A stretch of DNA of 64,000 nt from Cladosporium sp. IMV 00045 (Eukaryota; Ascomycota; Dothideomycetes; Cladosporiales; Cladosporiaceae): assembly GCA_001931905.2 (NCBI GenBank), contig MSJI02000707.1, positions 62,001-126,000 on the forward strand, written 5' to 3'. Made by a program: the position numbers and the translations under genes. Below the pieces are notes generated by a model. The model was not told the DNA's origin and did no database searches. It saw only the letters and a list, made by a program, of their open reading frames with translations. This document shows positions 12,031-22,849 of this stretch, in pieces (position 1 is the first letter of the stretch; each line of letters begins with the position of its first letter).

Positions 12031-12123
12031 ATTATGAGTTGATGAGCTCAGTCATATGCAGTAGATTACGAGTTGACGGGTTCAGTCATGTGCAGTAGAT
12101 TATGAGTTGATGAGTTCAGTTAC
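12031..12123 (+). repeat. 34-bp tandem repeat, 2.7 units
   Basis: Units start at 12031, 12065 and 12099 with ATTA(T/C)GAGTTGA(T/C)G followed by TTCAGTCATGTGCAGTAG. A solitary ATTATGAGTTGAGG lies at about 11961. The same ATTAYGAGTT motif recurs in the RIP-damaged arms (about 660-840 and 32100-32300). Confidence 0.8.
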
Positions 12124-13020
12124 AAACTAGCTGCCACACATCAGGTACATTGACGTTTCCTTCCACGTGCCTCCTTCTCGGCTTCTAGGTAGCGACTGCC
12201 ACCACACATAGGAGAATGCGGGTCGCTGCGACGCCATTACCGTACGCACAATGGTCCTCTTCTTATCAGGCAGTCGCTATGTGCCTCAGTGACTGCTATG
12301 GCTGTTGTGTCATGCTTTATCCAGGCGATTCTACTGTTAGGGTGCTATTTGCCACCATAACCTGTGAATACGATCTCGACACATTCACTAGCGAAAACAA
12401 ATGCCGGCTACGCACCGTATACTGTTCCTCTAATCCTCTTCACTTTCTCTACCACCACCTCCTTATCCTCTACCTTCTTCCTGCTGCTCCCTCTGCATCT
12501 CCCTATAATCGCATCCTGTCTATAGGCGTTTTCGCTAATCATAAGATCAAATTCCCACTTCCTCGTCCTTCATCTGCTCGATCGCCTACGAGGCCTATCG
12601 TATCTACTCGCCTAAGGGATTTGCCTGCCACTGCGGACCTCTAGCGGAGTAGCTGGAACACATATATCATCCATAGATCGCAGGAGGTCTAGTGGGAGGC
12701 TAGCTACAACCTCTAACGGATATGCTATAGACCTATTCCGACCCCCCCCCCCTGCGGTATCAAGCAGGTGTGGCTAAGAAAAGCTTTTGGAAATGCGACT
12801 GTGGGTCGTTAGACTTCGACATGTTGAGCAGGGTATGTGCTCCATTCTGATCTTGTGGCTATGATACACAGAACTTTGAGACATGCATTTCGAATTCCGG
12901 TCTCGGATAAGCTAAGCATCGCCCTAGGTAGGTATAGTGTGCACCGAACATTGTAAGAAGGATGAATCGCGCTAATGAGGTTAATAAAGCGGCGTCTGTT
13001 CTTGCACTCTAAGTACCGAC
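12124..13020. other. stretch without a supported gene
   Basis: A 142-codon ATG frame at 12216-12644 (+) is rich in Leu, Pro, Ser and Thr and its reverse strand has equally plausible short frames, so I do not call it. A run of ten C residues lies near 12744-12753. The rest shows nothing of note. Confidence 0.4.
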
Positions 13021-13039
13021 AATATGCCTTCCGACGGCC

Positions 13040-13218
13040 GCTGCGATGCGCGCACCACGAAAGACAACAGTGCTTCCGAAACACCCTCACGAGGCTAAGA
13101 AAGAGAAGAGCAAAACAAAAGGCGGCCGCCGCGATGCGCACACCACGAGAGACAACAGTGCTTCTAGAACATCCTCGCGGGGTAAGAGAAGGAAGGGCAA
13201 GACAAGGAGAAGAGTGAA
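13040..13218 (+). repeat. 88-bp tandem duplication, third copy at 27.65 kb
   Basis: Two units start at the GCGATGCGC motif at 13043 and 13131. A third, separate copy lies at 27651-27738 in the same orientation. All encode a (T/I)(T/R)xDN(S/C)AS-type peptide in one frame, so the unit was coding. Confidence 0.75.
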
Positions 13219-13584
13219 GCAAACGGCATACCTGGATGTGCTCGTTAAACTGGTCTATCATCTTTTGTTTCATCTACGACCTGAGAGGCCTACTAAAACT
13301 CTTCTCACCGCCGACAGATACCTTGAGCCAAATCTCAGCGCCGATGCCGGTGAGCGGCTGCGTACCTCTGCTCGGGCCCCGACGGACGGCGATGCGATCT
13401 TCGACCTCATCACTACCATTAAGCGCGACATGAGCCATCTCGAACCTTTCTTACAGTTCGCGGATCAACTGCGAACAATCTTAGGACGCTCTTAGACAAT
13501 GAGAGATATCGTGCTGCGCTCGATGGGGATAAGGCCCTCGTGTGGTCCCACCTGGACGATCTCAAGTCTACCGCAAATCTGGTC

Positions 13585-13611
13585 AAAAAAAAAAAAAAAA
13601 AAAAAAAAAAA
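13585..13611 (+). repeat. poly-A homopolymer, 27 bp
   Basis: Uninterrupted run of A within a decayed reading frame. Could be a replication-slippage tract; it is not followed by a target-site duplication that I can see. Confidence 0.9.
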
Positions 13612-13640
13612 CGTATGCCATCTGCCATAGGCACCGGTCA

Positions 13641-14390
13641 TCTATCATCTTTGATGTAACATCACAACCCAATGAACCGAAGTGCTTCGTTTGCAGACAA
13701 CAATATAAGTGCGCAACAACGTATACGGCCTGGATCCTTAAGGACACCAAGCTAACGGCGAATCTCTGACACCGTTCGGTTAACCATGTCCTCGCGCGCG
13801 CCATCAAGAATGAACGCACTCGCTCGAAGATGCGACACCGAGAGAACTGGAATTGAATTCGAGATGGACAGTCAGTCCACTTCTTCTGTCGACTGTCGAC
13901 TGTCGACAATCCCGTGGCTCGCAAGAATCAGCCAAGTATGGAGGTGGCACTCCGGGCGCAAGGCAAGAGTCTAGCACGTGTATTGTACAGCGAGCCTAGC
14001 TACTTCCGGCCTATGCTACAACTGCAACGCTCCGGCCCATGCCATAAGCTTACAACTACAACGAGCCTGGCCGCCTCCGGCGCTCGTGGCAACACCAGTC
14101 ACCACGAGGCCGACTGTCCAGATTAGTGACCTGATACCCATCGTGCTTACTAGAAGGAAAGTAAGAAGAAATATCACATCGCTTATAAGGCTAACCGCGT
14201 CTTCATCCTCAATTGAACCGGATGAGGGATCTGATACCTGCTTCAAGGTCACACTGCGACCGACCGCGAGGCTAAGGGATGTGAGAAAGAGGGATACATC
14301 CCGTGGCCAACCGTCTCTCTACCCGAACACGCTCACTTCCTAGATAGCAAACGATTGTCGTGTAACCCTCTGGTTCTCTCTACCCTAAAC
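13641..14390. other. fragments only, no supported gene
   Basis: Short ATG frames occur on both strands (for example 13978-14343 +, 14016-14252 -), none clearly better than the others. A triple GTCGACT repeat lies at about 13888-13908. Probably decayed coding sequence related to the neighbours. Confidence 0.35.
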
Positions 14391-15804
14391 TCCAAATCGA
14401 CAAACCCCCGCGTAAATCAAGAACCTCCTACGCCAACTACAGCTTAATGAGATATCTCTCGTCAATCTTCCAGACAAAGCTGACAAGCCTTCAGCGTTAA
14501 AGCCATCAAAGAACACATTGACAAGCTTAAGAAGAAGACCTCTAGTGGCGGTGGCACTCCGAAGCCCACGCCGCGCAAGGTGGTTGTCGCCAAAACTCCG
14601 ACCAGTAGCAAGACGCCGACGACGGTTCGCAGGTCTGTCAACAATACTAATAACGCCACCCCATCCCACAGCGCTAAACGCAAACACACCACCAAATCTT
14701 CTAGCGACGAGAGAAGTGACATGCCTAAGGAAGACCCTAACGACGAACGTGAGATGGTCACCGCTAGCAACGCCTCGGTCGCGCCTCGTTTGTCGCTGTC
14801 TCGCTGCTCCAAGAGTATTGCCAAATCCTATTAGCAGTCGAGCGAGGACGACGACGAGGACGAAGACGCCGACGCTAAAGCGTCCGCCGAGGAAGTTGAC
14901 CTTCATATCACCATTGTCACCAGCACTGCGGTTAAGGGCAACACTAACGCCGTCGCTGGGAGTGTCGAGGATATGGATCTCGACTCGATTGCAGTATCCG
15001 CTGGCAATACTAACGGTCACCCAACTCCGCAGGGCAAGACTGTCAATAGCGAGAAAAACGGTTCGGCCAAGAAGCGTGCATTCATCATTCCATCGAGAGC
15101 GCCCCCCGCTAAGACTCGCTCGATTCGTCTGCCGTCCAATTTTTCCTTTCCCGTACCATCTAGACACATACCATCAGTCTCCACGACTGATTAGCGACCA
15201 CTACCAGATAGATGCCGGACGACGAGACTCGCGCATATGTCATGAACGCGTCTAAGTCATAAACGATGACCTGGGCAACAACACCCATAACATGATCTTT
15301 ACTTAATGCCGACGTGACCGGCAGACTTCTCAAACTAGCCGAAAAGACATCGATAAGCGCTATGCCCGCAACGCGGTAGAGGCTCACCAGGCCAAGGCAG
15401 CTATGGATCCGGCGAGTGCCTAGTGGTACAGTAAGTCGTCGCACTTACTCCCTTATCGAAAAGCAGTATGCTGATTTCATGATAGCGTGCGGCCCCTAAG
15501 GCGAAAGCGACCTGACAGACTATACGCGCGGTTAATGCCACCGCTGCGAGCAGGAAGAGGCTCTTCTCGCCTGTAGCAGCAAGAACCTGGCCGCTACTAG
15601 TAAACCTCGCGGAAAAGCCACCGAAAACCGCCAGTTAGCCTCCAACATGCAAGCTATCCTAAGAGGCTCAGCCACATCAACCAAGGCGAGTCGCCGCAGC
15701 CGCGCCCAGTCTCTGTCTGCATTCGGCACTAGAACGGTTGGAAGAAGAACAGTCCGACTGAGACCAAGCGCTTTCGTATTCAAACATAAGCGTAATTAAG
15801 ACGT
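14391..15804 (+). pseudogene. decayed chromatin-like protein gene
   Basis: A plus-strand frame reads IKNLLRQLQLNEISLVNLPD, shifts near 14490 into KAIKEHIDKLKKKTSSGGGT and continues through a Lys/Ser/Thr-rich part, a TAG near 14832, an acidic block (SSEDDDEDEDADAKASAEEV) and FIIPSRAPPAKTRSIRLP to a TAG near 15193. Further downstream are RKDIDKRYARNAVEAHQAKA and, in another frame, NRQLASNMQAILRGSATSTK ending at TAA near 15798. Stops at 14832, about 15304 and about 15421 fit Gln. Basic plus acidic low-complexity blocks suggest a nuclear or histone-H1-like protein, but no domain is recognised. The long minus-strand frames here are shadows. Confidence 0.5.
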
Positions 15805-16199
15805 ACAATGAAATTGGCGAAGGGCACCATCGAAGAATCTAAGTCAACATGCGCATCGACTAGGTAGAAGCCAAATGGGAGTCGTCGCTTTGTGTTAATT
15901 ACCGTACTTTGACAGTCAAAGACCGATGCCCATTTTTCCTACCTTAATCAAGGAGATACTCGAGTGATTCCTGTATGCGTTAGAGACATGCTAAATACAC
16001 TGCAAGTTGTGCCTCCTACTTTCCACATATCTTAGACTCGCATTGAACCTTAATGAGGGCCTTGTAGTATTCATTCTTGGCTCTACTACAGTAGCTAAGA
16101 ATGAGACAAGGAGTGAAATATCTATATAATATAGTATAGAGTCCTACATTATTATGAAGTTACACTAATAAGAGTTAAGTAAAACTTTAGAGAGAAAAT
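15805..16199. other. spacer, no gene seen
   Basis: Sequence becomes steadily more AT-rich towards the minisatellite. No frame of note. Confidence 0.5.
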
Positions 16200-17740
16200 A
16201 TATATACTAGTAGCTATACCTATCAATGATTATACCTACTAATATTAATACTTACTAGTAATTATACTTACTAGAAGCTATATATACTAAATACTATATA
16301 TAGAAGCAAACATAGCTACTAGCAGTTATACTTAAAACAATTTATACTTACTAATAATTATACTTACTAGTAATTATACCTGCTAGAAGTTATATATACT
16401 TAATATTATATCTAGAAGTAATTATTACTATTAATAATTATACCTACTAGAAGTTATATATACTTAATATTATATCTAGAAGTAATTATTACTACTAGTA
16501 ATTATACCTACTAGAAGTTATATATACTATAAACTATATCTAATAAAGAATACATTTACTAGAAACTATATATAGTATATCTAATATTTACTATAAACTA
16601 TACCTAGTATTTATTATATTTACTAAAGAAAATATCTACTTAAGATTACATATACTAGATACTCTATCTACTAGATATTATATTTATTATAAAAGATATC
16701 TACTAAAGAATAGATCTACTATATATTCTATATACTATAAAGTATATATACTAGTTATTATATTTACTATAATCTATATATATAAGACATTATATTTACT
16801 ATAAACTATATCTAGTAAAGATTATATATACTAGATACTATATCTAATATAAACTATATATACGAGATATTATATTTACTATAAACTATATCTACTAAAG
16901 AATATATATACTAGATAATATATTTAATAGATACTATATCTACTATATACTATATATACTAGAAATTATATATACTAAGTAAAATATCTATTATATATTA
17001 AAATTACTATTAATTCTATATATTAGAAACTATACTTACTATAAATTATACTTACTATAGATTATAAATACTATAGATTATAAATACTAGATACTACATC
17101 TACTATATATAATATTTACTATAGACTATATCTAGTAGTAATTTTATATACTAAATATTTTTAATATTAGATAATATTTTAAGTAAAAAATTTATTAGGT
17201 AAGAGATCTATTAAGTAAGGAATTTATTAGGTAAAGAGTTTATTAAGTAAAGGATTTATTAGGTAAAGGTTTTATTAGGTAAGAGATCTATTAACTAAGG
17301 GTTTTATTAGGTAAGGGTTTTATTAGGTAAGGGATTTAGTAGGTAAGGAATCTATTAGGTAAGGACTTTATTAGGTAAGGAATCTATTAGGTAAGGAATC
17401 TATTAGGTAAGGACTTTATTAGGTAAGGGGTTTATTAGGTAAGGGGTTTATTAGGTAAGGGATTTATTAGGTAAGGGATCTAGCAGGTAAGGACTTTATT
17501 AGGTAAGGAATCTGTTAGGTAAGGGTTTTATTAGGTAAGGAATTTGTTAGGTAAGGAATCTATCAGGTAAGGGTTTTGTCAGGTAAGGAATTTGTTAGGT
17601 AAGGGATCTGGCAGGTAAGGACTTTATCAGGTAAGGCATTTGTCAGGTAAGGAATCTGTCAGGTAAGGGTTTTGTCAGGTAAGGAATTTGTCAGGTAAGG
17701 AATTTGTCAGGTAAGGGGTTTGTCAGGCTTACCTGACAAA
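16200..17740 (+). repeat. 16-bp minisatellite, about 95 units, 1.5 kb
   Basis: Cutting the sequence every 16 bases keeps one alignment from about 16330 to 17727; the first units vary by one base. On the right the unit is like ATTTGTCAGGTAAGGA; it grades leftwards into ATTTATTAGGTAAGGG (G-to-A and C-to-T in TpG and CpA), and left of about 17160 into TA-only variants such as CTATATCTACTAAAGA. The last unit is followed by an inverted half unit, making a 9-bp hairpin (17719-17727 with 17732-17740). The array has no long open frame. Confidence 0.92.
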
Positions 17741-19320
17741 ACCGGCAGAATTTTAAGTGTAGTAGTGTTCTCAACTACCGTCCCTACGCTTCTCGACCTG
17801 CTATTCCCTTAAGCGATCATTGATGCCCTCATTACCGTCAAGATTACCAGGTATTCAGTCACTCTTGGCGCAGCTCATGAGGCCACCAGTGACGCGAGTC
17901 CGCTTATAGTGATAATCGCAGTCTTGAAGGAAGGGTTGCTTGTGGATGCGCCGCATCAAACTGACGGCTAGCCTCGTGGATTGGCTTCTTTTGGCAGACT
18001 ACGGTCCACGGAGCGTGATACAGGTACGGCTGAGGTGATGAGGGTGATACAGGAGCCTTTTTAATGACATCTAGCGAGGCATGGCGTGGCGTTGATTTTG
18101 TCTTTGTTGACGATCGACGTGCAAGTTTGCACACGCAGCTGGCAGCCTGCTTTAGCAACATTCAAGACGTCCTTGTCCCTATCGTCCTGGACCACTTGCT
18201 GCTTCGAAGGCCTCCTTGGTGGTGCTCGCATTAGTTGAGATGCCTCCAGCGAGGGCGACAATCGACGCGTCGATCAGGGGGTGCGACAAGGCCTTGAGAT
18301 GCTCGCAGGCACGGTAGATGACTAGCCTTGATGGATGCCTCACATGACACTAATTACCACGGCTGGCGACTGTTCACAATTATGGGAGCAGTTTGGAGGT
18401 TTACTGCGTACATGTTATCTTAACGGGAACGCGGAGCCATCATTATAGAGTGTCTACTAACTTTCAAGAACATGACAAGAGGCATATTAAACGATCCGGA
18501 GCCCTGGATACCTCAATACTCGATGACCGACGATTCAGCAGCTGACCAGGCCGCTGTGGCTACTACTTCCAGAAATCCTGGGGTTGGCGAGCAGGAGACC
18601 ACGCATCTGCTCTGTTACATACACTGGCAGCGTGCATTAGGTTGATACCACAAAGCAGACGATCATAGGGAGGTCTTAAAGCATTTGAAGATAGCTTTGC
18701 ATCGATATACTGCGACTAACTGCCAGCAATCTCTCGATGTTGCATTTTTCAACCGCTTCTTAGCTGTTAAATCAACGAGGCAGCTATTGCAAAGCAGGTC
18801 TCTCACTTTGATAGGAATATTAGGGAGCGTGCATAGCTATGGGGCTATATCCATGCTCTTATATCCCTCTTCTTATACAGGTCAAAAGCACTAGTCCACC
18901 CGAAGGCTACCATCGTAGCCTAAAGCATTAATAGAAGTGTCAAATAGAGCAGTCGTATACCCTAATCGGAGTTGTAATGCGCGTGCGGGAAGTTGACTAA
19001 ACACAGGATGAACGATCAGCTATTACGACATCAAAATGGTGGATTAAGCAGTATCCTTATGCTCTAGATTGACATCGGATGGAGGAACTCCCGTGGCCTA
19101 TCCAGCGATTGGTCGTTGAAAAGATAGGAGGCATGGCTACGGAGCTCGAAGGCGGTGATGCAGTGCTAAGCCGCCTATAACGGGCTTCAAATCTAGTAGC
19201 AGATGGCTACCAACTTGGCTAATAAGACGAGTATGCTTGCTTCAACGCCTCTTAGTAGCTGGTGCCTTAAGAAACAAGCATAAGAGGCCTCGCAAAGGGG
19301 TCATCGCTTTAGCAATAAGA
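17741..19320. other. decayed sequence, only gene fragments
   Basis: A plus frame at about 17826-17960 (IVIIAVLKEGLLVDAPHQTD) and another at about 18100-18240 (LAACFSNIQDVLVPIVLDHL) have coding character but stop quickly. A small ATG frame lies at 18685-18894. I see no start-to-stop gene and no recognisable domain. Confidence 0.35.
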
Positions 19321-20650
19321 GGCTCCAGATCTTGAATTGAGATAGCCAGTACAGCTATCGTCGCTCTTGTTCTTATAAAAGCATCAACATGATAGCGATG
19401 ATGTTATTGTTGCAACAGAAGCAATAGCCTACGGAGCATACTACGCGCACACGGACATCATTCGCGATCACCATGCCCTGTGGCGCGGCAATGATGAAGA
19501 AGAAGAAGAAGAAGAAGAAGAAGCAGGATAAGAAGGATGACGAAGGTTGGTGTTTGGATACACCTATTCAGATATCAAGAGTGTCACTCAGAGCCTTCAA
19601 TGGCCTCCCACGCTCTCGGCCGGTGCAGCCATCGTCGCTCATGTTCTTATAATCAACACGACGGCGATAACGACATAGCAGCAATAGCGGCTGAACATCA
19701 AGAGCATTGCCTTAAGGGATCAGAAGGATAAGAGGAAGATTAATGTTTGAATGCATTTGTTCAGATGCCAAAATTGTCGATCAGAGCATCACGAGCATAC
19801 GGAGGTTCGATATGCCTCTCTAACACTCTCGGACGGCGCAGCTTTCCTCACGTCTGTTCTTACAATCAACGCGACGACGACGACGACAATGCTACAGCAG
19901 CTGCAGCGCTGTCACACTGACGGCCGGTGCAGCTTTCCTCACGTTCGTTCTTACAATCAACGCGACGACGACGACGATGTTACAGCAACCGCAGCACTGC
20001 CGTACGGACGTTATCAACGTGGTCCGGACCACTTGAGTGTAGTGTGAATTATCGCCAACTCGATAAAGAAGAAGGATAGGAAAGACGACGAAGATTGATG
20101 TTCAAATACACTTGTCCAGATGTCAAGATCATCTTTCAGAGCATCACGAGCCTGCGGAGGCTCGATATGCCCCTCTCACATGCTCTCGGTTGGTGCAACT
20201 ATCGTCGCTTCTGTTCTTATAAAAGCATTGATCGATGGCGACAATGCTGCAGCGGCGGGAGCAGCAGCTGAAAATAAGGAGCATATGGGTTGTGAGCTTC
20301 GGCGCCCTCACACCAGAACCCCAGACATATGGCCTTGAAGGATCAGAAGGGTAGGACGAAGATTGACGGTTTAATACACTTGATCAGATACCAAGATCGT
20401 CGCCCGGAGCCTCTGGTGGTCTCTCACGCCCTCGGCCTGTGCAGCTATCCCCACGGCTGTTCTTACAATTAACGTGACAACGACGACGATGCTATAGCAG
20501 CAACGGCAGCAGCAGTTGAACATGAGCAGCATGTGCACGGGGACCACCACGGTCCTCGTGCACTGCTACACGGTGGTGAAGAAGAAGGATGGGAAGGATA
20601 GGACAACGGTTGATGTTTAAATACACATGTTCAGACGCCAAGAACTCAAA
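19320..20650 (+). repeat. dispersed repeat family, array II (six units)
   Basis: Cores like GTGCAGCTATCGTCGC followed by a TGTTCTTATAA/TTCTTACAATCAACGC motif lie at about 19345, 19620, 19836, 19925, 20190 and 20437, with GAC/GAT or CAG triplet runs behind them and GAAGAAGGATAGGAAG-like plus CAGATGCCAAGATCGTC-like blocks in front. This is the reverse orientation of array I. The units at 19836 and 19925 form an 89-bp local duplication. A (GAA)n tract lies at 19496-19520. Confidence 0.75.
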
Positions 20651-20764
20651 TACTATGAACAAACAGGCCTTCAAACCACCAAGTCACCAAAAACACTGAC
20701 AACAATGCTGAGACGGCGTATACCGACGACATGGTTGAAATCAGACGAAAACATGATTCTGCAA

Positions 20765-20811
20765 AGCCACCCGGCATTCTCACCTATTTTTGGCGAGGAT
20801 GCCGGGTGGCT
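20765..20811. repeat. perfect 13-bp inverted repeat (hairpin)
   Basis: AGCCACCCGGCAT at 20765-20777 and its exact reverse complement at 20799-20811, separated by 21 bases. It lies at the 3' end of the decayed minus-strand gene, where it could have acted as a transcript-end structure, or it is a remnant of a small inverted-repeat element. Confidence 0.8.
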
Positions 20812-21298
20812 GAAGCGATCGTCGATTTGTTGAAGGCCGTGCAGCGACTGCTGCGATAAGGGCTTCCCTCCTTAGGGCCGCGAGTCTTGAGTCTGTGTAG
20901 CTTGGACTTGAAGATGCTCCACTTGCGGCCTGAGAAGCCCTTGTAAGGCTTGCCGCTGTTCCTGATCCGTCCAGTGTTCACTCCGGGCGTAGACGAACCT
21001 CCCGGCGGGCCCGTCGACGGGGCCTCGCGCTTCAGCAGTGGTTTCAGTGCCGCTTCCTCCTACTGTCCTTCACTTCTACTGGACCTAACTAGCGTTAGCT
21101 GGCGCTCATGCCCGCTGGATCTGGCTCGCCTTGACTGTCGTTCATGTACGCTTTTCCTGGCTCGCCTTGGCCGTCGCTTGTGTCTGTCAGGCCCTCAACA
21201 GGGTCCAGCACCGCCGTCGCCAAGGATATGTCATCCTCTGCCCCGACAGAACTTCCTGCCTCGGAGGGATCGCGAGGGACTGCATCGTCCCCATCCAT
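20784..21298 (-). pseudogene. decayed gene, acidic N-terminus and basic C-terminus
   Basis: ATG at 21298 opens an acidic frame (MDGDDAVPRDPSEAGSSVGA) that stops at 21095. Another minus frame carries on with EEAALKPLLKREAPSTGPPG, preceded by a TAG after EGQ where Gln fits, and then a basic stretch TGRIRNSGKPYKGFSGRKWS down to 20784. One frameshift and at least two stops. No domain recognised. Confidence 0.45.
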
Positions 21299-21359
21299 CT
21301 CGATGGGCCCATCGAGTCTTGGCTATTAACCGATAGCAGGTTCGCCTTATTGAGTTGAA

Positions 21360-21490
21360 GAACGGGTGTGAGGATAGCTACACCAGCCGAGAGCGTGAGA
21401 GAGGCATATTGAGCCTCCGCATGCTCGAGTGCATGTGACCAGGTGTAAAAAACATCAAACATTCGTCCAATCCTTCTTCTTCTCATCTCC
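21360..21490 (-). repeat. dispersed repeat family, solitary unit
   Basis: Core GAGGATAGCTACACCAGCC followed by GAGAGCGTGAGAG at about 21370, in the orientation of array I, followed by a CCAATCCTTCTTCTTCTCATC tail at about 21465. Confidence 0.65.
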
Positions 21491-21792
21491 AGTATGATCT
21501 TGGACCGAGCACGACCCTACTAATGACCAGGAACCCATGCGTAGATGACCTGTCGAGGTGTCCACTGAGCGACCCGCGACATGAAACTGTGTCGTAGTGC
21601 AGAAAAGATCAGAAAACAGTCAAACCCCATCGTCATGTGCTTGTCCGAAGAGTACCCGGATCATTCTAGTATCACAGTCACGCATGCAAGCCTCTAGTAC
21701 GCCGTGACTTGCGCCGTCCAAGACTCCGCTACAGGCGTCGGCGATGAGGGAAAGTAAGGGGATGCGAAGAATCAGAAACTAAGCTGGCGAGC
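21491..21792. other. spacer, no gene seen
   Basis: Mixed-composition sequence without a convincing frame. Confidence 0.4.
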
Positions 21793-21996
21793 TTATTTCT
21801 TCGCAGCAGCCTTCTTCGGGGCGGCCTTCTTGCTGGTATTGGCCTTGGCTGCAGGTGCCTTCTCGGATGTAGCCTTTGCGGTGGTGAATTGGGCAGCGGC
21901 CTTGGTGGTGGCCTTCTTAGCGGCGGGAACTTTCTTGGTGGTAATAGAAATGTTGAATCGACAAACCTTCGACGTGGTCGGCATTCGATCAGGCAT
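21793..21996 (-). pseudogene. histone H1-like Lys/Ala tail fragment
   Basis: A minus-strand frame from ATG 21996 to TAA 21793 ends in a Lys/Ala/Pro-rich stretch with KKATTKAAA and ends KKAAPKKAAAKK, as in the C-terminal tail of linker histones. No globular winged-helix domain is present, and the first 20 residues do not look like H1. Best read as the last exon of a lost H1-like gene; a small basic protein gene is the alternative. Confidence 0.4.
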
Positions 21997-22379
21997 CACG
22001 GGACTGGCTACCTAAGGCCTCTACGTTGCTAATTAGTTTAGACTCTCACGTGTCCAGTCGACAATCGAGTATTCGACAGTGAAATTACCTTAACAATCGA
22101 AGGTCGATTGTTGACTGGAGATTAACATCCCTAGGTGGTGGTAACCTTTGTGGTATTTTCGCGGGGGTGAGGGGGCGTCCTCTTAGACGGTGGTCTTGGT
22201 TGTTTTCTTGGTGTCGGAGGGTGGACTCCGCGGTGGAGGGCTTGCTTGAAAAACGCGGGGAGGCACAGTACTCCCTTCTACCGCGAACAACACCACCCAC
22301 CACCTACCAAAACGCTCACGGACTCGAAGGCTGGCGAAGGCGGCAGGCACGCCCAGTGCCGGCATGAGCTACGCGCTAG
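21997..22379. other. spacer, no supported gene
   Basis: Short overlapping frames on both strands, none preferred. ACGCGGGGAGGCACAGTACTC near 22255 resembles GCGCGGGGAGGCGCACTGCTC near 6303 next to repeat array I. Confidence 0.35.
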
Positions 22380-22700
22380 AATGTCGAAGAGGGTCTTCAA
22401 GGTGAGAGAAATTCAGTCTTCGATCAGCCTGACAAGGATTTCTTGATCACCAGTCTGGACCTCCTCAGCGCAATCATTCAGCTTGCAGACGAACAAACCG
22501 CCAACATGCTGGTCACCAGTGCACAATCCAACATGTTTGGGATCCTCACCTACTGCATAGAGGATGCTAACAACGACTTGGCGCCAGTCTGCTTATGCTC
22601 TCCTCGGTGATTGTTCCATCTACATCTTCCTTCAGCCAGCTCCAGCCTTATCTGCCAACCACCATGAATCAGACGCGCAGCTCTTTCAAAAATAGCAATC
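22380..22700 (+). pseudogene. transportin (karyopherin beta-2) gene fragment
   Basis: A plus frame reads NVEEGLQGERNSVF, then DKDFLITSLDLLSAIIQLAD and ILTYCIEDANNDL. After a one-base shift near 22583 come RQSAYALLGDCSIYIF and, in a third frame, SQLQPYLPTTMNQ. This order (DKDF-LDLLS ... RQSAYALLGD ... QLQPYLP) is the middle HEAT-repeat part of transportin/KAP104, the import receptor for PY-NLS cargoes such as hnRNP proteins. Only about 100 residues of a family of about 900 are present, with two frameshifts, so this is a captured fragment and not the functional gene. Confidence 0.75.
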
Positions 22701-22849
22701 TTACTGCCCCTTCTCTGTTTAACGAATTTGCATCTCGACAAGACCGTTTTTCGTTATCACCTTCCTGTACACATTTCACCGGCAATCATCGCACCCATCA
22801 CACTCATTGTTTCTTCCATCGCCATGGAGCCAGAAGTCATCGACTTCCT

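Larger units (their letters stand above)
13024..13640 (+). pseudogene. decayed basic protein gene with internal duplication and poly-A tract
   Basis: ATG at 13024 starts MPSDGRCDARTTKDNSASET and stops at TAA after the first repeat unit; one base out, the frame continues through RRDAHTTRDNSASRTSSRGK, then DGDAIFDLITTIKRDMSHLE. A second shift near 13490 leads into LDNERYRAALDGDKALVWSH and a run of Lys encoded by 27 consecutive A residues (13585-13611). The 88-bp unit is duplicated in tandem inside the frame. Family unknown; the composition suggests a nuclear, basic protein. Confidence 0.5.

Noticed and set aside
13585..13611. Poly-A tail of a processed retro-copy
   Set aside because: The A run lies inside the reading frame with coding-like sequence on both sides and no target-site duplication was seen.
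3278..15804. Reassignment of TAG/TAA to Gln to explain the many in-frame stops at Gln positions
   Set aside because: Intact genes in the same window end at TAG or TAA (symporter, DUF726, ubiquitin-like and pectate lyase genes), and the decayed frames also have frameshifts, a TGA and a large deletion.
16200..17740. CRISPR-like array or telomeric repeat (TTAGG-containing units)
   Set aside because: Units are 16-bp direct repeats without spacers in a eukaryotic genome, and the TTAGG only arises from TCAGG by C-to-T change; the unit is not a telomere repeat.
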